52,691 nt of DNA from an uncultured Clostridia bacterium. Lineage in GTDB: Bacteria > Bacillota > Clostridia > Oscillospirales > Acutalibacteraceae. The position numbers and the translations under genes are program-made. The notes below the pieces were generated by a model. That model ran no database searches. It saw nothing but the letters and a program-made list of their open reading frames with translations, and was not told where the DNA came from. The first letter of the stretch is position 1. Each line of letters opens with the position of its first letter. This document shows, piece by piece, positions 16,182 to 25,992 of the stretch. The DNA lies in contig CAJFPJ010000001.1 of the NCBI GenBank assembly GCA_904399395.1, forward strand, positions 1 to 52,691, read 5' to 3'.

Positions 16182-18473
16182 CTATTCTTTTTTCTCCTTC
16201 TCCTTGCCGGAAGAGGCATTGGAATTGTTGCGGATTTGTTCCAGATATTCGCCGGGAGTGATGCCTTCCTCCTGCTTATATTTGCGGATGAAACTGGAGG
16301 TATGGAAATACCCCACTTTGGAGGCAACTTCCGCCACAGAGCCGCCTGTTTCTCGAAGAAGCTCTTTGGCATATTGAATTTTTTTATGGTTGATATAGTC
16401 GGAGACAGTCTTCCCTGTATAGGTCTTAAATTGATGGCTAAAATTGGAAACAGACATTTTATAATCCGCCGCCAAGCTTTTTACAGAGAAATCAGGGTCG
16501 CAGAAATGGCAGTCAATATAGGCAGTAGCATCCTTCATACTCAGTTTCTGGGGCCGTTCGGGCTTGGCCTTTATATCCAGAATGACCTGGCTGCACAATG
16601 TCTGAAGCACCAGCTTCAGATCTTCCACAGAAGAAATAGAAAGATTGTTTACAATATCGCCGCAGGCGCGCTTCATCCACCCAGGGGATTTTTTATCCAT
16701 CGTCTGGAATATACGGTTGATGGCCTCATAGCATACGCATCGGACAGTGAATGAGTCCCCTGCGATATGCTCAATATGGCGCTGCAGCTCTGTGGACATG
16801 AATTCTACCAGCATGGGGTTGTCCTGATCGATGGCATTGCAGAGGGCATCCAAATCCGCTGTGGGATAAGTCTGCTGATAAATACTGTCATCAGAGGGGT
16901 GAATGCCATAGAAATAGACAGTGGTTTCCTTCTGGATATTGCGGTTTACAAAGGCCGTCTTAGCTTCGTGGAAAGATTGCCGTAGAAGATCCAAAGTGGA
17001 ATAAGCGTTTCCCACATATAAAAAGCCCTGCAGACAACTTTCGTTCAGTAGATTGGTGCATTTTTGCAGATAAGAGGAGCATTCCTCGGGATCACTGCTC
17101 TTTTCTGAAAAGACAAGGATAAAGCAATTGCGCTCCATGTATTCTACAATATAGCAGGTTTTTTCCGCACTGAAAATTTGCTGTAAAAGGGGAATATACT
17201 CTGATAGCTCCGGGGGATGAACACCTTGTGGCCATTCTTCCTCAGGAAAGGCCTTTACCCGCAGAATGGCCGCTCGGTAATAGGGCCCTTCCAGTTGCAG
17301 CTTAGCGGCCTGCAGCTCCTCATCTGTTGCGCTGGTGTCACTGTCCCGCAAAAGATTGAGCAGAAGATGTTCCTGTCGGTATTCCAAGCTGGATTGGCTT
17401 AGCCTTTGGATGGTCATCTGAGCCATTTCCATAATATTGCTGCCAGCAGGCACGCCAGCCCCGTTTTCCTGCATGTAATCGGCCAGTTTTTTAACCGGCT
17501 TATAGCTGGACCGACTGACAAAGAGAACCAAAAGAAAACCCAAAGTAACCAGTATGAAGTAGATCAGAGAGAAGGTCCGCTGGAAATTGTGAACATCCTG
17601 CAGCATGACCTCTGTGGGGATCAGGGTGTAGTAGGTGAGGCCGCTTTGGGATTCACTTCGGTTTACATAGACCTCCCGGCCGTCCAAATCACCCAGACGC
17701 CATTGCTCCGGTTCCACCTTCTGGGTAACCGTTTCATAATTTTTCAGAAGTTCCTCAAGATTATTGTGTTGTTCCTGAGGAAGCGAGGAGTATATGATAT
17801 CTCCTTCATAGTTTGTTATAATCTTATAAATTTCGCTGTCGCCCACTACGGGGCCCATGATCCGTTCAAAACTGCTATCACTGATCTGAAAAATTAGAAA
17901 TGGCGTTTCTAAGCTGGAAAAATTTCCATAGGCAGGGCGGACATATGTGATATAGGAGATTGTTTGACCGGAAACAAGACCCACGTTGGTGCTGCCGATC
18001 CAAGTAGGGCCATTTTGCGCTATTTGGAGGAAATCATCCGCATCCAGGCCCTCATACCGGTTTATAGCCTGAAACTGGATCTTGGGGTTGCTTGTCCCAT
18101 TACGGCTGTAATAAAGGTCGTTTATACCGCCGGAATAGTAGTAAACGTTTGAAACAAAACTATTGGAAATCTGAAAAGAAGAAAGAGTGTTTATAACAGA
18201 AATATAGCCGGTGGATGTCGTATTAAGGTGGTAGGAGGAAAATTCCGGATCCATACCAACCTGGTTCGCAAAATTATCCATCTGTGTAATCTGCATATCC
18301 ACAGCCGATTGAATCTCTTTCGGTATATTGAGCGCTTGTGAGAGCGAATCTTCAATATAATAGTTGACAAAATAAAAATTTACGACTCCCCCAAGGACAA
18401 GAAGAGGAAGGAACAGCACCAATGCATACGATAAGAGATACCGTATAAAAGTGTGATTCCATATTTTTTTCAT
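16182..18473 (-). CDS. Membrane-bound AraC family regulator with extracellular sensor (YesN/YtdP-like)
   Basis: This 763-residue protein has a transmembrane helix near the N-terminus (YLLSYALVLFLPLLVLGGVV), an extracytoplasmic Cache-like region of roughly 250 residues, and a second helix (FSLIYFILVTLGFLLVLFV). A cytoplasmic linker follows, then a C-terminal AraC double HTH (SLAADYKMSVSNFSHQFKTY, then SVAEVASKVGYFHTSSFIRK). Such regulators sense an extracellular sugar or binding protein and switch on an adjacent ABC transporter. Start 18473 is chosen because GGAGGG lies 7 bp upstream; the open frame extends to 18548 without an RBS. It is divergent from the permease genes, which are its likely targets. 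Confidence 0.88.
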   Translation of the reverse strand: MKKIWNHTFIRYLLSYALVLFLPLLVLGGVVNFYFVNYYIEDSLSQALNIPKEIQSAVDMQITQMDNFANQVGMDPEFSSYHLNTTSTGYISVINTLSSFQISNSFVSNVYYYSGGINDLYYSRNGTSNPKIQFQAINRYEGLDADDFLQIAQNGPTWIGSTNVGLVSGQTISYITYVRPAYGNFSSLETPFLIFQISDSSFERIMGPVVGDSEIYKIITNYEGDIIYSSLPQEQHNNLEELLKNYETVTQKVEPEQWRLGDLDGREVYVNRSESQSGLTYYTLIPTEVMLQDVHNFQRTFSLIYFILVTLGFLLVLFVSRSSYKPVKKLADYMQENGAGVPAGSNIMEMAQMTIQRLSQSSLEYRQEHLLLNLLRDSDTSATDEELQAAKLQLEGPYYRAAILRVKAFPEEEWPQGVHPPELSEYIPLLQQIFSAEKTCYIVEYMERNCFILVFSEKSSDPEECSSYLQKCTNLLNESCLQGFLYVGNAYSTLDLLRQSFHEAKTAFVNRNIQKETTVYFYGIHPSDDSIYQQTYPTADLDALCNAIDQDNPMLVEFMSTELQRHIEHIAGDSFTVRCVCYEAINRIFQTMDKKSPGWMKRACGDIVNNLSISSVEDLKLVLQTLCSQVILDIKAKPERPQKLSMKDATAYIDCHFCDPDFSVKSLAADYKMSVSNFSHQFKTYTGKTVSDYINHKKIQYAKELLRETGGSVAEVASKVGYFHTSSFIRKYKQEEGITPGEYLEQIRNNSNASSGKEKEKKE

Positions 18474-19354
18474 GTTTTGTCCCTCCATGGCCTGAAAATG
18501 ATTCAAAAATGGTATAGTCCCATTGAAATTTGCCTTATTTTCCTTCAAAATCGGTCACTTCGCATTCGACATTTGCCACTTTACTTTTACATCGGATACA
18601 TTGTACAATATAGACAAACGAAAATCAACGAATTTATGAATCTTTGGAGTCTACGATTGTGAATAATAGTAATACTCTGTGAATATTAGGTGAAAATGCT
18701 GTAAAGATTTTATAATATGCACTTTATCACAGTTGGTATATTCAAAATACAGATTATTTTCTGTTGTTTTTTAAGAAAGTGAAAAAGTATCGGGTATGAC
18801 AAGTTGGGTTCAGTCAGAGGCAATTCAGGCAATAAAGATTTAGTTTAAATTCAAGATAACCGTGTTTTTTAATGAAAAAAATTAGTATTTTCTAATTTTT
18901 TATTGAATTTTGAATAAGTATAGAGTATAATCTAGCTAAAGTTGAAAGTTACTTCACGCCTATTCATTGAGAAGTGCAAAAAGAATACCTCAAATACAAA
19001 GTGGAAATACTGGCAAAATGGGTTTTCTGTTTTGATATTATCATTTTCAGCATTCAGTGATTATTAGTGATGATTGTGACCCTGGTTTGACTGAACAGTG
19101 TGCGCAAGCATAGTGATAAGCTACTAAAAATGTTGCCGTTCTTTTGTTGAGTCGCTTCAGGGATACAATAGATAAAATATGTGGCCTTTTTCAGTGTGGG
19201 TTGAATATATTTGTTTCTCTGCTTTTATTGTATTACTATACTATTATTATTTGTGTTTGATCGAAAAGCAGAGAGATATTTTTTCTGTTTAACACAGACT
19301 GAAAACAGACGGCATATTCCTTTTAGAAAAAGAGAGAAGGAGGCGGCTTTTCGT
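18474..19354. other. Long AT-rich intergenic region and transporter leader
   Basis: About 880 bp separate the AraC regulator from the first permease. It is AT-rich. Apart from the promoter at 18903 there is no gene I can support. The transcript leader from that promoter to the first permease would be about 415 nt, unusually long, with no riboswitch class recognised. Confidence 0.4.
18903..18931 (+). promoter_or_regulatory. Probable sigma-A promoter of the sugar ABC transporter
   Basis: TTGAAT (18903-18908), a 17-bp spacer and a perfect TATAAT (18926-18931) point rightward toward the permease genes. It is the best promoter in the gap and presumably the target of the AraC-type regulator. Confidence 0.6.
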
Positions 19355-20308
19355 ATGGCGGCATCTGCGTCAATGGTTAAGCAAAGCAGTAAAAGCGGTA
19401 GGAAAAGAAAATCTCGTGGAAAGCTTACAAGAAGCTGGGATCTATTTATTCTTATTATTCCGGCATTAGTCTTGTTGATAGTTTTCTCCTACGGCCCCAT
19501 GTACGGCGTCTTAATGGCGTTTCAGGATTTTGTTCCTACAAAGGGCATCTGGGGAAGCACATGGGTTGGGCTGAAGCATTTTGAAAGATTTGTGACGGCC
19601 TACAATTTCAAGATGATTTTAGGGAATACTCTTACAATCAGTATTTATTCCTTGATTGCAGGTTTTCCCTTCCCGATTATTTTGGCCCTGCTCGTAAACA
19701 AGCTTCGCAGCACCCGGTATCAAAGCGTTGTAAAAACGGTATCTTATGCGCCGTACTTTATTTCCACCGTTGTTCTGGTAGGTATGCTGCGTATTTTTAT
19801 GGCTCCCGATACTGGTTTTATCAATCATATCATTGAAGCTTTCGGCGGTGAGAGCTTTGATTTCTTTGCTTCTGCTCCGGCATTTAAACATATTTATGTA
19901 TGGTCGGATGTTTGGAAAAACGCAGGATGGAACTCCATTATTTATCTGGCGGCTCTTTCCAATATAAGCCCCGAGCTTTATGAATCCGCCAAGGTGGACG
20001 GCGCTACCCAGTGGAAAACCCTGTGGCATATTGATCTGCCGGGTATTCTCCCCACGGTTATCACTCTGCTGATTCTGAATACAGGCAACCTGATGGCGGT
20101 AGGTTTTGAAAAAGCATATTTGATGCAGACAACTTTGAACACCAGCGCTTCTGAAATTATCTCTACATATGTGTATAAGAGAGGTATTCCCGGAGGAGAG
20201 TTCAGCTTCTCCACAGCAGTAAACACCTTTAACTCGGTAATCAACTGCATTCTGCTGGTGGCTGTAAACTGGATTTCTCGCAAAACCAGCGAGACTTCGC
20301 TGTGGTAA
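19355..20308 (+). CDS. CUT1-family sugar ABC transporter permease (LplB/YtcP-like)
   Basis: This 317-residue integral membrane protein has six predicted helices and the cytoplasmic EAA loop ELYESAKVDGATQWKTLWHI that docks to the ATPase. The N-terminus (SSKSGRKRKSRGKLTRSWD) is basic and cytosolic. The GPMYGVLMAFQDFVP segment is characteristic of LplB-type permeases for oligosaccharides. I chose ATG 19355, about 11 bp after AGAAGGAGG; the ORF opens at 19211 without homology. It pairs with the second permease 15 bp downstream and the lipoprotein after that. No ATPase is encoded here, so a shared MsmK-like ATPase elsewhere is expected. Confidence 0.9.
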   Translation: MAASASMVKQSSKSGRKRKSRGKLTRSWDLFILIIPALVLLIVFSYGPMYGVLMAFQDFVPTKGIWGSTWVGLKHFERFVTAYNFKMILGNTLTISIYSLIAGFPFPIILALLVNKLRSTRYQSVVKTVSYAPYFISTVVLVGMLRIFMAPDTGFINHIIEAFGGESFDFFASAPAFKHIYVWSDVWKNAGWNSIIYLAALSNISPELYESAKVDGATQWKTLWHIDLPGILPTVITLLILNTGNLMAVGFEKAYLMQTTLNTSASEIISTYVYKRGIPGGEFSFSTAVNTFNSVINCILLVAVNWISRKTSETSLW

Positions 20309-20323
20309 GGAGGGTGAATGAAG

Positions 20324-21256
20324 ATGAGCGCACAGGTAAAAGCAACACCTGCAAAACACGGCAATAAGGTTCACCGTTCCCGCGGCGACATGATTTTTGA
20401 TACGGTCAATGTTATTATAGTAGGGATTTTCCTTTTTATTGTTATCTATCCTTTATATTGGACGTTGGTCGCATCTTTCAGCGATCCGAATGCGGTTAAC
20501 CGCGGCGACGTTTCCTTCTGGCCGGTAGGCGTTACCTTCTCCGGTTATAACAGACTGTTCCAATATACCCAGATTTGGAGATCGTATCTGAATACCATTG
20601 TTTATACGATTCTGGGAACCGTTTTGAATGTGGCGGTTACGGTTGCAGGCGGTTATGCACTTTCCCGCCCCAATCTTCCCCTCAGAGGCATTATTATGAA
20701 GCTTCTGATTTTTACCATGTTCTTTAACGGCGGTATTATTCCGCTCTACAGATTAATTGGCGATATGAATCTGCTGAATAATATGTGGGGTCTGATTTTG
20801 CCGACTACCTTGTCCGTTTACAATATGACGATTGCAAGAGCGTTTTTCCAGGGCTCTATTCCGGATGGAATCGTAGAGGCAGCCCAGATCGATGGATGCT
20901 CCAATATTGGAACCTTCTTCCGGATCGTCCTTCCCGTGTCGCCGGCTATCATATCCGTTATGTGCCTGTTCCATGTGGTGTTCCGCTGGAACGAGTATTT
21001 CAACGCTATGATGTTCTTTACGGATGTGGATCTGTATCCTCTGCAGCTGGTTCTCCGCGATATCCTGATTAATAATACAATGACGTCGCAGAGCGGCAGC
21101 GGTTCGGACGCTCAGGCTATTGTGGAAATGCGCCGGCAGGCTCAGTTGATCAAGTATTCCTCCATTGTGGTTTCCACAGTACCGATGCTGATCCTCTATC
21201 CCTTCCTGCAAAAGTATTTCGTAAAGGGAATTATGGTTGGTTCCCTTAAGGGGTAA
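20324..21256 (+). CDS. CUT1-family sugar ABC transporter permease (LplC-like)
   Basis: This 310-residue second permease has six helices and an EAA loop DGIVEAAQIDGCSNIGTFFRI. The sequence FSDPNAVNRGDVSFWPVGVT is typical of LplC/YtcP proteins. ATG 20324 is 9 bp from AAGGAGGG (20307-20314), which overlaps the end of the first permease gene; ATG 20318 is too close. Tight spacing to the first permease indicates co-translation and a heteromeric channel. The C-terminus VKGIMVGSLKG is the standard family end. Confidence 0.9.
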   Translation: MSAQVKATPAKHGNKVHRSRGDMIFDTVNVIIVGIFLFIVIYPLYWTLVASFSDPNAVNRGDVSFWPVGVTFSGYNRLFQYTQIWRSYLNTIVYTILGTVLNVAVTVAGGYALSRPNLPLRGIIMKLLIFTMFFNGGIIPLYRLIGDMNLLNNMWGLILPTTLSVYNMTIARAFFQGSIPDGIVEAAQIDGCSNIGTFFRIVLPVSPAIISVMCLFHVVFRWNEYFNAMMFFTDVDLYPLQLVLRDILINNTMTSQSGSGSDAQAIVEMRRQAQLIKYSSIVVSTVPMLILYPFLQKYFVKGIMVGSLKG

Positions 21257-21574
21257 TTTTATAAGTTGCGCTGATTTTAGTTGACGCAGCCATTTGGAAT
21301 GAAATCTCTGGTATGGAACGATATTCTATACTATATCGTGCAAGAGGAAAAGGGCTTTTAGGTCAGGGTAGATGTATATAGCCGTATGTGTTTATATATA
21401 AAAAGAGCCCCATTATCCTGTGGATAATCAGGCAGTTTCGATACGTGTTCTGTTTATGTATGCCAGAGGAAAAAGTATAGGTTTTCTTAAGGTCTTACGG
21501 TGCGGCCTCTGTTTTCAAAAGTGGGGGAGGCCGTCGCCTGCGACATAAATTTAACAAAAGAGAGGAAGAGAGAC
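21257..21574 (+). other. Intercistronic region with hairpin before the solute-binding gene
   Basis: This 318-bp gap lies inside the transporter locus. It contains a small hairpin ATTATCC-TGT-GGATAAT (21412-21428) without a T-run. It could separate expression of the binding protein, usually needed in excess, from that of the permeases by mRNA processing or an internal promoter. No gene is seen. Confidence 0.4.
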
Positions 21575-23287
21575 ATGTCGAAAAACAAAGTCCGCCGTTT
21601 GTTTGCGGGCCTACTGGCCGGCGCTATGCTGGTTATGGCAGCCGGTTGTTCTGGAGATAATTCTTCCAGCACAGCTTCCGAAGGAGGAGAGACTTCCGGC
21701 AGCACGGATTCCAATTTTAACGCGGAAGGCTGGCCTGTAGTCAAAGAGAAGGTTACACTTCATGTATTCGGTTCCCGCGGCACAGAAACCCTGCAGAACT
21801 GGGATGACTACATCATGCTGCAGGAAATGGAGGATACCACCAATGTGGATATTGAGTGGGAATTGGTAGAATCCTCCACCTATAACGACAGAAAAGCCGT
21901 TATGCTGACCTCCAATGATCTGCCGGACGTCGTTAAGGATGGCCTTACTGCAACGGAGATTACACGTTATGCAAGTTCTGGTACTATCATTGCTCTGGAT
22001 GAGCTTCAGGATCAGTATGCCCCTTACTATATTGCTGCCATGGATTCCGATTATGGCAAGCAGGTTGCTATGAGAGGCTGCTCCACTGCTCCTGACGGCC
22101 ATCGGTATACCTTCGCCTGCACCGGCCTGGCTCCCTGGATCGGCCTGAACCGTATCGGCGCTATCAACACCGACTGGTTGGAAGCTGTTGGCATGGATAT
22201 GCCCACCAGCCTGGAAGAGCTGGAAGAAGTTCTGGTAGCCTTCAAGACAAAGGATCCCAATGGAAACGGCGAGGCCGATGAAATTCCGCTGAGCTGGCAG
22301 GGCGCTGTTATGGGCACTGATGGCGCTTGGGACTTTGGTCTCAACTGGCTGGCTGATTCCTTTGGCTGCCCCTCCCCTCAGAATATGATGAATGTTAAGG
22401 ATGGCGAGGTTTATTTTGTAGGCGCTACCGAAGAATTCAAGGAATTCCTTAAGTGGCTTAATAGCCTGAGCAATCAGGGGCTGTTGGATACAGAGGGCTT
22501 CAGCCAGAGCGGCGACCAGTATACCGCTAAGAAGACCTCTGAAACTCCTGTTCTGGGCGTTGCTTCCGTTTGGGAAATCGGCGACGACTTCGCAACCATG
22601 GACGCTTATGACCATTATGCATATCTGGATCCGCTGACCGGCCTGAACGGTGAAGAAGCAACTCCTTACACCACGGTGTACGACGCAGCCATCGGCTGGT
22701 GGGCCGTAACCAGCGCCTGTAAGAATCCTGAGATTGCGGTTCGCGTAGCCGACTACTTCTATGAGGATCCCAAGAGGAACCTGGAACTGATCGAAGGCCG
22801 TATGGGCGACGAAGTCAGTGAAGAAGAGCAGATTCGTCAGGTTCCCTGCACCGTTTGCAACAACGGCGAGGCTTACATGGTAGCCGATCCGCCGGAGGGC
22901 GTTAACACCCAGACCTTCCGTAACAAGTGCTGCCCCTCCTCCGGTGTTCCTTATTATATCCCCACTGAGGCATATGAGAAGTATCAGCACCTGCACTATA
23001 CGGATGCAAAGGCTGAAAAGATCCGCAACAATAAGGCAAACCCGAATGCGGACCTGGAGACTATTCCGTCTCTGATGCTTTCCGAGGAAGAATCCGATAC
23101 CATCAATCAGATTCAGTCCACTCTGCTTACCGAAACCTATCGTGTTACTGCCGAGTTTGTTGTCAATGGCGGAATCGATGAGGGATGGGACGCTTATCTT
23201 GCTCAGCTCGACAGCATGGGCGTGAATGATATGGTTGCTGCTTATCAGACTGCCTATGACCGCTTCGTAGAGGCTAGCGCAGAATAA
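21575..23287 (+). CDS. Extracellular solute-binding lipoprotein of the sugar ABC transporter
   Basis: This 570-residue lipoprotein has the signal LFAGLLAGAMLVMAAGC with the lipidated Cys at 25, followed by a Ser/Thr-rich linker (SGDNSSSTASEGGETSGSTD) and a large family-1-type binding domain. The length matches LplA/YtcQ-like oligosaccharide-binding proteins. It would be tethered outside the membrane and deliver the sugar to the two upstream permeases. ATG 21575 follows GAGGAAGAG. A strong terminator at 23345 closes the operon. The ligand is unknown; the nearby GH43 suggests a plant-type arabino- or xylo-oligosaccharide. Confidence 0.9.
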   Translation: MSKNKVRRLFAGLLAGAMLVMAAGCSGDNSSSTASEGGETSGSTDSNFNAEGWPVVKEKVTLHVFGSRGTETLQNWDDYIMLQEMEDTTNVDIEWELVESSTYNDRKAVMLTSNDLPDVVKDGLTATEITRYASSGTIIALDELQDQYAPYYIAAMDSDYGKQVAMRGCSTAPDGHRYTFACTGLAPWIGLNRIGAINTDWLEAVGMDMPTSLEELEEVLVAFKTKDPNGNGEADEIPLSWQGAVMGTDGAWDFGLNWLADSFGCPSPQNMMNVKDGEVYFVGATEEFKEFLKWLNSLSNQGLLDTEGFSQSGDQYTAKKTSETPVLGVASVWEIGDDFATMDAYDHYAYLDPLTGLNGEEATPYTTVYDAAIGWWAVTSACKNPEIAVRVADYFYEDPKRNLELIEGRMGDEVSEEEQIRQVPCTVCNNGEAYMVADPPEGVNTQTFRNKCCPSSGVPYYIPTEAYEKYQHLHYTDAKAEKIRNNKANPNADLETIPSLMLSEEESDTINQIQSTLLTETYRVTAEFVVNGGIDEGWDAYLAQLDSMGVNDMVAAYQTAYDRFVEASAE

Positions 23288-23344
23288 GCTGTTCAGCTGT
23301 ATACAAGAATAAGGAATGCAAAATTTCCTTCTAAATTCTTAAAG

Positions 23345-23377
23345 ACCGGTCGGAGCTATTGCTCCGGCCGGTTTTTT
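23345..23377 (+). terminator. Terminator of the sugar transporter operon
   Basis: ACCGGTCGGAGC and GCTCCGGCCGGT arms around TATT, followed by TTTTTTG. Confidence 0.9.
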
Positions 23378-23581
23378 GTTTCATCATATACAATAATTAT
23401 GTAGATGAAATCTTGGCCGGGCTATGATAATATAACCGGAAGGATGTTCCTTGAAAAAGAGAAGGAAAAAAGATATACTGAGAACATATCTCGTTAAGAA
23501 TTCAGCTGTCGTTCTGAAACAGAGAGATGCTTTTATATAGCTGGCTTATGGCGACATGGATATGGAAAGGATAGATGAAAC

Positions 23582-24604
23582 GTGTGCATGCGGCCGCCCG
23601 AAAAAGGCAATTTGAAAACAGGCTTCAAAAAGGGAGATTTTCTCTTTCCGGCACGGATATGCGGTTGGAAATCTTGGGGGCAGGTGTATCAGTCCATAGA
23701 TGCCTTCCGGCCGATAATCCGGGAAATTTTCCGCAGGCACAGTCTGGCTTATGAGGAACCCAAGCATCTGACGCCGGGCACCAATGCGGTTTTTCAGGTT
23801 GGAAAACAGATCGTGAAAATCTATGCTCCGGCGGAATCGGGACTTGTACCCACATGGGCGGAAGCAGCCGGCATGAAGCTGGCGGAGGCCGCGGGCATCC
23901 CCACGGCGGGGATTATTTGCTGTGGGGAACTGCAGGACCGGTATACCTTTCCTTATTTGGTGATGAACGCCGTGGAGGGAATGGAAGCGGGAGATTGGCG
24001 GCCTAAGGCAACTGTTTCGGAAAAGGAAGCCTTTGCTCTAGAGGTGAGAAGGCTGTTGGAACGTTTTCGCAGCTGTGTCCGGAATGATGCGGAGGCGGAA
24101 AGAGCGCAGCAGGCAGGTGTGCCTTGCGTTTTTTATGAAAATGCAGTAGGGAACAGGCGCTGGGAGGCTTTTTCTTCTTCTCTTCGGGAAGAGGTTGAGA
24201 GGAACGCAGAGAATGCTTTGAAGGAGAAATCCGTATTTGTCCATGGGGATCTTACCGGGGAAAATGTGCTGCTTCTCCCGAAAAGGGAGGGAACCACAGC
24301 GACCGGTCGGCTTTTTGTCCTGGATTTTGGGGATTGCCAGCTGGCTCCCTTTTACTATGAGTGGCCGCCTCTTGTGTGGGAGCTTTTTCGGTGGGATTCG
24401 GTGATGCTCAAATCCTGTTTTAAAGAATACTCGGAGGAAGAGTTCCTTACCCTGCTGACAAAGGCGGTGCTGCTCCATGATTTCGGGGCGGATATGCTGA
24501 AGGATACCTGCCGGTGGGCGGGGATACGGCCAGTCTCCATTGGGAACGCCGAGGAGGTCCGTTTCCTTCTGCAAAGGCGCCTGCGGACCGAAGGTGATGT
24601 TTAG
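23582..24604 (+). CDS. APH-fold phosphotransferase (aminoglycoside/choline kinase-like)
   Basis: The protein has the kinase catalytic loop HGDLTGEN (H-x-D-x4-N) and the metal-binding LDFGDCQ, with an N-lobe strand NAVFQVGKQIVKIYAP carrying the ATP-binding Lys. It phosphorylates an unknown hydroxylated small molecule. The start is uncertain: the frame opens with GTG at 23582 and ATG at 23588, but family similarity only begins around GWKSWGQVYQSIDAFRP (about residue 28). The other plausible start, ATG 23576 behind GGAAAGGATAG, is in a different frame that closes near 23752, so an N-terminal frameshift is possible. It is distinct from the phosphotransferase at 7192. Confidence 0.75.
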   Translation: MCMRPPEKGNLKTGFKKGDFLFPARICGWKSWGQVYQSIDAFRPIIREIFRRHSLAYEEPKHLTPGTNAVFQVGKQIVKIYAPAESGLVPTWAEAAGMKLAEAAGIPTAGIICCGELQDRYTFPYLVMNAVEGMEAGDWRPKATVSEKEAFALEVRRLLERFRSCVRNDAEAERAQQAGVPCVFYENAVGNRRWEAFSSSLREEVERNAENALKEKSVFVHGDLTGENVLLLPKREGTTATGRLFVLDFGDCQLAPFYYEWPPLVWELFRWDSVMLKSCFKEYSEEEFLTLLTKAVLLHDFGADMLKDTCRWAGIRPVSIGNAEEVRFLLQRRLRTEGDV

Positions 24605-24677
24605 AAGATTTGTTTCTCCTGATGGAACATAAATAGGAAAAAATTGCGGACAGAGGATAAGAAAGGAAGTTAGGCAA

Positions 24678-25733
24678 ATGGAAGGGACCATGATGGGGCT
24701 TGTGTGCCATGAAGGAGGGCGCCTGGAGCTTATGGAAAGGCCGGCCCCAAAAATCCAACAGCCAGGGGATGCCGTGGTGCGGGTGACGCTTTCCACCATA
24801 TGCACAAGCGATTTACATATTATGCGGGGAGCTGTTCCCCGTGCAAAATCGGAAACTATTTTGGGCCATGAATTTGTGGGTGTGGTAGAGGAAACGGGTT
24901 CCGAAGTGACTTCCCTGAAACCTGGGGACAGGGTAGCTGCTAACTGCATCACCTTCTGCGGGGAGTGCTGGTTCTGCCGCCGAGGATTTATCAACAACTG
25001 CGAAAAGGGCGGTTGGGAACTTGGCTGCCGGATCGACGGCTGCCAGGCGGAATACTGCCGAGTTCCCTTTGCGGAGCAGGGGCTGACCAGGATTCCGGAA
25101 GGTGTCTCGGATGAAGAGGCGCTTTTTGTGGGGGATATCCTTTCCAGCGGCTATTTTGGGGCGGAGCTCTGTGAAATACGGCCGGGGGATACGATTGCGG
25201 TGATCGGCGCGGGGCCTGTAGGCCTCTGTGCCATGGAATGCGCCCGGCTTTTCGGAGCGGCCCGTGTCATTGGGTTGGAGCCGGATCCCTTCCGCAGAAA
25301 GCTTGCGAAGGAAAGAGGACTGGCAGATTTTGTGGTGAATCCCCTGAAAGAAAATGCAGAAGAGGCTGTTTTGTCCTTAACAAAGGGCAGAGGCGCGGAT
25401 GGCGTAATCGAAGCGGCGGGAACGCCTGCAAGCTTTGAAATGGCATGGAAAATCGCAAGGCCCAACAGCGTTGTGGCACTGGTGGCCATGTATGAAGAGG
25501 AGCAGCGTCTGCCTCTTCCGAAGATGTATGGGAAAAATCTGATCTTTAAAACGGGTGGTGTGGACGCCGTCCACTGTGGGACGCTTTTGGATTTGATCGC
25601 CGCCCGCAGGCTTTCCACAGATTTTCTGATTACGCATAAGGCGCCGTTGAACCGAATTCTGGAAGGCTATTCCGTATTTGGGGAACGAAGGGAAAACTGT
25701 TTGAAATGGGCTGTTTCCCCCTATGAACGCTGA
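24678..25733 (+). CDS. Zinc-dependent medium-chain alcohol dehydrogenase
   Basis: This 351-residue MDR-family dehydrogenase has a catalytic zinc site (Cys in STICTSD, GHE motif at LGHEFVG) and a structural zinc site C-x2-C-x2-C-x7-C (CGECWFCRRGFINNC). The Rossmann motif GAGPVGL binds NAD(P). The layout resembles threonine/secondary-alcohol dehydrogenases, oxidising an alcohol to a ketone in the cytosol. The C-terminal segment is family-typical (LLDLIAARRLSTDFLITHKA). ATG 24678 follows AAAGGAAG. Substrate undetermined. Confidence 0.88.
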   Translation: MEGTMMGLVCHEGGRLELMERPAPKIQQPGDAVVRVTLSTICTSDLHIMRGAVPRAKSETILGHEFVGVVEETGSEVTSLKPGDRVAANCITFCGECWFCRRGFINNCEKGGWELGCRIDGCQAEYCRVPFAEQGLTRIPEGVSDEEALFVGDILSSGYFGAELCEIRPGDTIAVIGAGPVGLCAMECARLFGAARVIGLEPDPFRRKLAKERGLADFVVNPLKENAEEAVLSLTKGRGADGVIEAAGTPASFEMAWKIARPNSVVALVAMYEEEQRLPLPKMYGKNLIFKTGGVDAVHCGTLLDLIAARRLSTDFLITHKAPLNRILEGYSVFGERRENCLKWAVSPYER

Positions 25734-25992
25734 TGGCTGATATATTGAGGACTGAAACGCCAGAGATATGAAACCATGCAAGAAGCTGTAATTGGGAATC
25801 TTTGAAAACTGGCCGTAGTCTACATGGAAAGCATAGTGAAGGCAAAAGACATACGGTTAAGTGAATTGCCGGGATAATGGATACTAAGCAAACCCTTTGG
25901 GGAAACATAGTACCATAGTACGTATAGTTGCGTATAGTGCAGCAAGTGAAAATTGAAAGGAGGTCCATCCCGGGGCGGCCGGGAGGATGTGA

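Noticed and set aside
21611-22996. 461-codon open frame on the minus strand
   Set aside because: Shadow of the solute-binding lipoprotein; no start signals.
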